DNA from: Deinococcus planocerae
GTDB lineage: Bacteria > Deinococcota > Deinococci > Deinococcales > Deinococcaceae
Assembly: GCF_002869765.1 (NCBI RefSeq)
Contig: NZ_PNOR01000003.1
Span: forward strand, 1 to 64,000
DNA length: 64,000 bases
Direction of reading: 5' to 3'
Below the pieces are notes generated by a model, which was given only the letters and a program-made list of their open reading frames with translations, was not told the DNA's origin and made no database searches. Position 1 is the first letter of the stretch, and each line of letters opens with the position of its first letter. Shown here piece by piece: positions 59,996 through 64,000 of this stretch. Made by a program: the position numbers and the translations under genes.

Positions 59996-60688
59996 ATGTC
60001 GCGCCTGGACGATCTTCAACGCTCGCCGCTCTTCCAGAACGTCCCCGGCGACGCCGTGCGGGAGGCCGCCCGGGCGGTTACCGAGCGGACCTTCCGGCCC
60101 GGCGGCGTCCTGATCGAGCAAGACGCTCCCGGCGAGGCGCTGCACCTGATCACGCACGGGGTGGTGCGGGTGAGCCGGGTCAGCCTGGGCACCCGCGAGC
60201 GCGTGATGGGCGACCTCTACGCGCCCGGGGTGGTGGGCGAGACCGCCGTGCTCTCGCGCCAGGAGCGCAGCGCGACCGTGCGGGCCCTGACCGAGGCGCG
60301 CACCCTGATGCTCTACCGCGAGCACTTCGAGCAGATCCTCAGGCGCCACCCGCGCGTGCTGTGGAACCTCGCCGCCCTGCTCGCCGAGCGGGTGACCTTC
60401 CTCAACGACGAGCTGATCGCCTTCGGGCAAAACACCGAGGCGGCGCTCGCGCACGTCCTGACCCACCTCCACCGCGTGCGCGTCCGGGCGGGCGTGCCCC
60501 ACCCGGAAGAGCTGCCGCTCACGACCCACGACATCATGCAGCGCGTGAGCAGCAGCCGCGAGACCGTCGCCCGCGTCCTGAGGCGGCTGGAGGACCGCGG
60601 CGTCCTGCGCGCCACCGCCCACGCGGTTACCCTCCTCGACCCCGGCGCCCTGGAGGCCGTCTCCATCGAGGAGGCCGACCCCGTTTGA
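59996..60688 (+). CDS. Crp/Fnr family transcriptional regulator
   Basis: The 230-aa protein has a cyclic-nucleotide-binding domain (about 10-125; phosphate-binding cassette VVGETAVLSRQERSATVRAL keeps the Glu and Arg) and a C-terminal winged helix (about 150-222) with the recognition helix in VSSSRETVARVLRRLEDRGVL. It can be expected to respond to cAMP or a related ligand, and to bind TGTGA-type sites. It is divergent from the S8 protease gene. Confidence 0.9.
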   Translation: MSRLDDLQRSPLFQNVPGDAVREAARAVTERTFRPGGVLIEQDAPGEALHLITHGVVRVSRVSLGTRERVMGDLYAPGVVGETAVLSRQERSATVRALTEARTLMLYREHFEQILRRHPRVLWNLAALLAERVTFLNDELIAFGQNTEAALAHVLTHLHRVRVRAGVPHPEELPLTTHDIMQRVSSSRETVARVLRRLEDRGVLRATAHAVTLLDPGALEAVSIEEADPV

Positions 60689-60714
60689 GGGCGAATGGGT
60701 GGCAGAGATGGAGC

Positions 60715-60732
60715 GGGGCCGCGCGGGGCCCC
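60715..60732. terminator. bidirectional hairpin between convergent genes
   Basis: GGGGCC (60715-60720) and GGCCCC (60727-60732) pair around 6 nt, and flanking GGA/TCC extend the stem. It lies between the Crp-family gene and the methyltransferase gene. Confidence 0.55.
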
Positions 60733-60750
60733 TCCCCCTGTTTGCCCCCG

Positions 60751-61938
60751 CTACGCCTCCTTGCGCAGGAGCAGGCTCTTGAGGTAGAGGCTTTCGGGCA
60801 CGCTCAGCAGGTGGGGGTGGTCGGCGGGCTGGTAGGTCACGGTGACGACCTCGGCGTCGCACCCCGCTTCCCCGGCGGCGACGCGGGCGGCGTCGAGGAG
60901 GTCACTCACCCCGATGTAGTGCGCGCAGGTGCTCACGAGGAGGTGCCCGCCGGGCCGCAGCATCCGCAGGACGCGCTCGGCCCCGTCGGTGAAGATGCGC
61001 TTGGTGCGCGGCACGTCCTCCTTGCGTTTGGCGAGGGTGGGGGGGTCGAACACCGCCGCGCCGAAGGTCCGCCTCGCGCGCTCCAGGGCCGTCAGGGTCT
61101 CCAGCGCGTCTCCCCAGCGCACGCCGACCTCCACCCCGTTCTCGCGGGCCTCGCGCTCCAGCACCCCGAGGGCCTGCTCGTCCCTGTCGAGCGCCACGGG
61201 CCGCGCCCCCGCCCGCGCCGCGTGCAGGCTGAAGCCCCCGGTGTACGAGTACACGTCGAGAAACCCCTCGCCGCTCTTGACCAGCGACCGCATCAGGCGG
61301 CGGTTGTCGCGCTGATCGAGGAAAAAGCCCGTCTTCTGCGCGTCGAGGGGATGGAAATGCAGCGAGAGGTCGTCTTCAAAAAAGGTCACGCGCCCCGGCA
61401 CGTCGCCCCAGAGAGGGCCCGCGCGCAGGTCGAGCCCTTCCCGGCGGCGCTCGCCCGTGTCGCTGCGCTCGTAGGCGGAGGCGGCCCCCGTCTCCTCGCG
61501 CAGGGCCCGCAGGATCAGGTCGCGGTGGCGCTCCACGCCCGCGTTGCGAAACTGCACCCCCAGCACGTCCCCGAAGCGGTCGGCGATCACGCCGGGCAGC
61601 CCGTCGGCCTCGGCGTGCAGCACCCGCAGGGCGTCGGTGCCCTGAATCCGCCCGGCCCGGCGAGCGAGGGCCGCCCGCACCCGCGAGCGGTAGAAGTTGA
61701 GGTCGATCTCCTCCCGGGTCCAGGTCAGCATCCGCAGGGGGGTCGCGCCCTCGGGGTTGAAGTACCCGCGCCCGATGACCTTGCCGTCCGGCCCGCGCAC
61801 GTCCACGACCTGCCCCGGGGTGACCCCCGCGTCCGATGCCTCGATGTCCCCGGCGTGTCCGAAGGGATAGCGGCCCGCTATTCGCCGCACTGCCCCCGGC
61901 TTGAGGGTCACGCCCGCCTGTCTGCTCGCCTTCGTCAT
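60751..61938 (-). CDS. class I rRNA methyltransferase (RlmI/PUA type)
   Basis: The 395-aa protein has an N-terminal PUA domain (about 5-90), an RRM-like insert and a C-terminal SAM-binding domain with KTGFFLDQRDNRRLM, DVYSYTGGFSLHAARAGA and DPPTLAKRK. This architecture is that of 23S rRNA m5C1962 methyltransferase RlmI and relatives. TACCCT (61945-61950) is 6 nt before the ATG at 61938. Confidence 0.88.
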   Translation of the reverse strand: MTKASRQAGVTLKPGAVRRIAGRYPFGHAGDIEASDAGVTPGQVVDVRGPDGKVIGRGYFNPEGATPLRMLTWTREEIDLNFYRSRVRAALARRAGRIQGTDALRVLHAEADGLPGVIADRFGDVLGVQFRNAGVERHRDLILRALREETGAASAYERSDTGERRREGLDLRAGPLWGDVPGRVTFFEDDLSLHFHPLDAQKTGFFLDQRDNRRLMRSLVKSGEGFLDVYSYTGGFSLHAARAGARPVALDRDEQALGVLEREARENGVEVGVRWGDALETLTALERARRTFGAAVFDPPTLAKRKEDVPRTKRIFTDGAERVLRMLRPGGHLLVSTCAHYIGVSDLLDAARVAAGEAGCDAEVVTVTYQPADHPHLLSVPESLYLKSLLLRKEA

Positions 61939-62023
61939 CCGGGCAGGGTAGCAGGGGCAGGCGGCGCCTTCTGGAATGGGGGGAGGGGACCCGCCCGGCC
62001 CCGCCACGCTCTAGACTCCGCCC

Positions 62024-62581
62024 ATGACACGACGCGAAGATGCAGGAAGAAGAATGGGCGGTCGTCTGGGGCCCGCCCTGATCGGGGCCGCGCTCGCCGT
62101 CACGTCCTGCGGGGTGATCCCCACGCCCCCCGTCGCCCTCCCCGACGTGACGCTCGACCTCCCGGCGAGCGCGGCGGCGCAGGGCCGCGTGGTCTACTTG
62201 CGCCAGGACGCGTTCGCGGGCGCCTCCCTGCCCTCCGCCCTGCAACGGCCCAGCCTCACGGGCACGGCGACCTACCGGGCGAACGGCGGGACCCTGCGGC
62301 AGGGGGGCGTCTACGTGCGTTCCAGCCTCGACAACCTGCCGCCGACCTGCACGTCGCTCGTCGTCGTCGTGGTGTGCGAGGCGGCGGGGGAGGCGGCCCA
62401 GGCGGTCGGGACCCTCGCGCTCGACCTGGAGGCGAGCACGCGGTTCACCCTCTCCGGCCCGGCCCTCGACGCCGCCGCGCGGGCCGGGAAGGGCTACTTC
62501 GGGGTGCGCGCGGTGGAAGGCGAGAGCCTCGCGGGCGAGCAGGTCCGGCTGACCGACCTCCAGGCCCGCGCGAGATTCTGA
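62024..62581 (+). CDS. hypothetical lipoprotein
   Basis: The 185-aa product has a lipoprotein signal with TSC-type lipobox (LAVTSCG, Cys29 region) and a beta-rich exported part with two more cysteines (PTCTSL and VVCEAA), which may form a disulfide. I do not recognise the family. TAGACT (62012-62017) is 6 nt before the ATG. Its stop codon overlaps the first codon of the following pyrophosphatase-like frame. Confidence 0.72.
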   Translation: MTRREDAGRRMGGRLGPALIGAALAVTSCGVIPTPPVALPDVTLDLPASAAAQGRVVYLRQDAFAGASLPSALQRPSLTGTATYRANGGTLRQGGVYVRSSLDNLPPTCTSLVVVVVCEAAGEAAQAVGTLALDLEASTRFTLSGPALDAAARAGKGYFGVRAVEGESLAGEQVRLTDLQARARF

Positions 62582-62922
62582 GGCCCGACCTCACCCCCTT
62601 CCAGGGCAGGCGGGTGCGCGTGGTCGTGGACCGCCCGCTGGGGAGCGTCCACCCGCGCTGGCCGGGCCTCGTGTACGAGGTGAACTCCGGCGAGGTGCCG
62701 GGAACGGTCGGCGGCGACGGCGAGCCTCTCGACGCCTACCTCCTGGGCTGGGCCGAGCCCGTCCTAGAGGCGCAAGGGGTCGTGATGGCCCTGATCCTGC
62801 GTGCGGACGATGCGGAGGACAAACTCGTCGTGGTGCCAGGCGGGGTGACCCTGACGGATGGGGAGATCATGAAGACCGCATCGTTTCAGGAGCGGTATTT
62901 CGACTCGCGCGTCGTGCGTTAG
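62578..62922 (+). CDS. inorganic-pyrophosphatase-like protein with a non-standard start
   Basis: The 114-aa product matches the short inorganic-pyrophosphatase-like family: VRVVVDRPLGSVHPRWPGLVYEVN, SGEVPGTVGGDGEPLDAYLLG, DDAEDKLVVVPGGV and ASFQERYFDSRV. No ATG or GTG precedes the conserved beginning (PFQGRRVRV): a CTG at 62578 overlaps the previous TGA (CTGA), and the first GTG (62614) would cut off several family residues. CTG or an undetected frameshift with the lipoprotein is possible. Confidence 0.75.
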   Translation: MRPDLTPFQGRRVRVVVDRPLGSVHPRWPGLVYEVNSGEVPGTVGGDGEPLDAYLLGWAEPVLEAQGVVMALILRADDAEDKLVVVPGGVTLTDGEIMKTASFQERYFDSRVVR

Positions 62923-62932
62923 CCTTCCCCGC

Positions 62933-63625
62933 ATGACGGCTCCAGACAGACCCGTGACGCTGATCACCGGGGCGACGGGCGGGATCGGGACGGCCCTCGC
63001 GCGGGAACTCGCGGGCAGACATGACCTGATCTTGCAGGGGCGGGACCCGGAGCGGCTCGCGTCCCTGGCTGCCGAGGTGGGCGGGGTGAGCCTGCCGCTC
63101 GACCTCACCGGCCCGGAGACCTTCGAGGCGGCGCTCTCGGGCGTCGGGCGGGTCACGAACGTCGTCCACAACGCGGGCGTCGTCGAACTGGGCGCGGTCG
63201 CCGAACAGGGGCACGCGGTCTGGACGCACACCCTCGCGGTGAACGTGGTCGCCCCCGCCGAGCTGACCCGGCTCCTTCTGCCACGGGTGCGGGCGGAGCG
63301 GGGCACGGTCGTCTTCGTGAACAGCGGGGCCGGGTTGCGGGCCAACCCGGAGTGGAGCAGCTACGCGGCAAGCAAGTTCGCCCTCAAGGCCCTCGCCGAC
63401 GCCCTGCGCGACGAGGAGGCCCGCCACGGCGTGCGGGTCACGACCGTCTATCCGGGCCGCACCGCGACCCCGATGCAGCAGAAGGTGCGGACCCAGGAGG
63501 GCGGAGTGTACGACCCCGGCGAATTCATCGACCCGGCCACCGTCGCCTCCACGATCCGCTTTGTGCTGGAGACGCCGCGCGACGCCACCCTGCCCGACGT
63601 GAGCGTTCGGCCCGGGCCGCGTTGA
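62933..63625 (+). CDS. SDR family oxidoreductase
   Basis: The 230-aa short-chain dehydrogenase has TGATGGIG (12-19), NAG (80-82), Ser131, Tyr144 and Lys148. GRD near residue 36 fits an NADP(H)-type loop. The substrate is unknown. TAGCCT (62920-62925) is 7 nt before the ATG, so it starts its own leaderless transcript right after the pyrophosphatase-like gene. Confidence 0.87.
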   Translation: MTAPDRPVTLITGATGGIGTALARELAGRHDLILQGRDPERLASLAAEVGGVSLPLDLTGPETFEAALSGVGRVTNVVHNAGVVELGAVAEQGHAVWTHTLAVNVVAPAELTRLLLPRVRAERGTVVFVNSGAGLRANPEWSSYAASKFALKALADALRDEEARHGVRVTTVYPGRTATPMQQKVRTQEGGVYDPGEFIDPATVASTIRFVLETPRDATLPDVSVRPGPR

Positions 63626-63633
63626 GGCCGGGT

Positions 63634-64000
63634 ATGGACACCTTCGACGTGATCGTGGTGGGGGCCGGGGCGGCGGGGGTGAACGCGGCGCTCGTGCTGG
63701 GGCGGGCCCGGCGCCGGGTGCTGCTCCTCGACGGCGGCCCGCCCCGCAACGCCCCGGCGGGGGAGGCGCACGGCCTGCTCACGCGCGACGGCATTCGCCC
63801 TCTGGACCTCAAGGAGCGGGCGCTCGCCGACCTCGCCCCCTATCCGGTGACGGTGTGCGCGGCGGTGGCGCGGGAGGTGAGGCGTCTGCCGCAGGGCTTC
63901 GCGGTGCGGCACGACGGCGGGTGGGCCCTGGGCCGACGCCTGCTCCTCGCCGCCGGGGTGCGGGACGTGTTGCCGCCGGTCGCGGGGCTGCGTGAGCGCT
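63634..64000 (+). CDS. FAD-dependent oxidoreductase, thioredoxin-reductase-like, partial
   Basis: The first 122 residues are visible before the window edge. VIVVGAGAAGVNAALVLGRARRRVLLLDGG is the FAD-binding N-terminus, and NAPAGEAHGLLTRDG and LLAAGVRDVLPPV match the thioredoxin-reductase-like flavoproteins. The C-terminal half, with the redox cysteines or NAD(P) site, is outside the window, so the substrate is open. Confidence 0.85.
   Translation, partial: MDTFDVIVVGAGAAGVNAALVLGRARRRVLLLDGGPPRNAPAGEAHGLLTRDGIRPLDLKERALADLAPYPVTVCAAVAREVRRLPQGFAVRHDGGWALGRRLLLAAGVRDVLPPVAGLRER

Overview
The window is high-GC bacterial DNA that looks like a Deinococcus chromosome segment. The basis is protein content and style: a PilC-type pilus protein, a UPF0035-type CoA pyrophosphatase, DUF4388 and PEGA/DUF4384 proteins, a large BTAD regulator and a short FtsI. 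About twenty genes also have a -10 box (TANNNT) only 5-8 nt before the start codon, the leaderless layout known to be common in Deinococcus. The species cannot be named from the sequence alone.

Layout. 1-850: IS debris (a truncated IS630-type transposase, the possible start of a second transposase running off the edge, and a host-gene remnant). 850-10 kb: pilC, threonylcarbamoyl-AMP synthase, scpB, a DUF4388 protein, gatA, an alpha/beta hydrolase, truB, an MFS transporter and an RluB-type pseudouridine synthase. 10.15-10.62 kb: the RNase P RNA gene rnpB with promoter and terminator. 10.7-15.4 kb: a DUF423 protein, an SGNH lipoprotein, then a short division cluster mraZ-rsmH-ftsL-like-ftsI with a well-preserved MraZ operator. 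15.8-25 kb: 3D-domain protein, FtsX-type permease, PEGA protein, mazG plus Nudix, SDR, M16 peptidase. 25.4-29 kb: a MarR regulator followed by a one-polypeptide fusion of a ring-cleaving dioxygenase and a carboxylesterase (both parts known as separate genes in the MhqR regulon of Bacillus), then an aminotransferase. 29-38 kb: NYN protein, queA, GNAT, M3 peptidase, NagX-like membrane protein, transglutaminase-like protein and polysaccharide deacetylase. 38-44 kb: 3-hydroxybutyrate dehydrogenase, a 1006-aa STAND/BTAD regulator, a split chromate transporter and a spermidine-synthase-like protein. 44.4-48.1 kb: an ABC exporter with one ATPase and three permeases, two of them a tandem duplication. 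48.2-53.6 kb: a form I aerobic carbon monoxide dehydrogenase operon (coxM-S-L) plus an XdhC/CoxF-type maturation protein fused to a YHS domain. 53.7-64 kb: GNAT, old yellow enzyme, LolD-type ATPase, TPR/HD-GYP protein, an S8 protease with 24-bp internal tandem repeats, Crp-family regulator, rRNA methyltransferase, a lipoprotein overlapped by a pyrophosphatase-like gene, SDR, and a flavoprotein cut by the right edge.

The most interesting points are: the CO dehydrogenase with the AYRCSFR active-site loop and its YHS-fused maturation factor; the dioxygenase-esterase fusion; a family of intergenic hairpins built from degenerate 7-bp units, which also supply the stop codons and last residues of three genes; and the repeat-expanded protease. 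Longer open frames antisense to real genes are common here because of the GC content and were not annotated.
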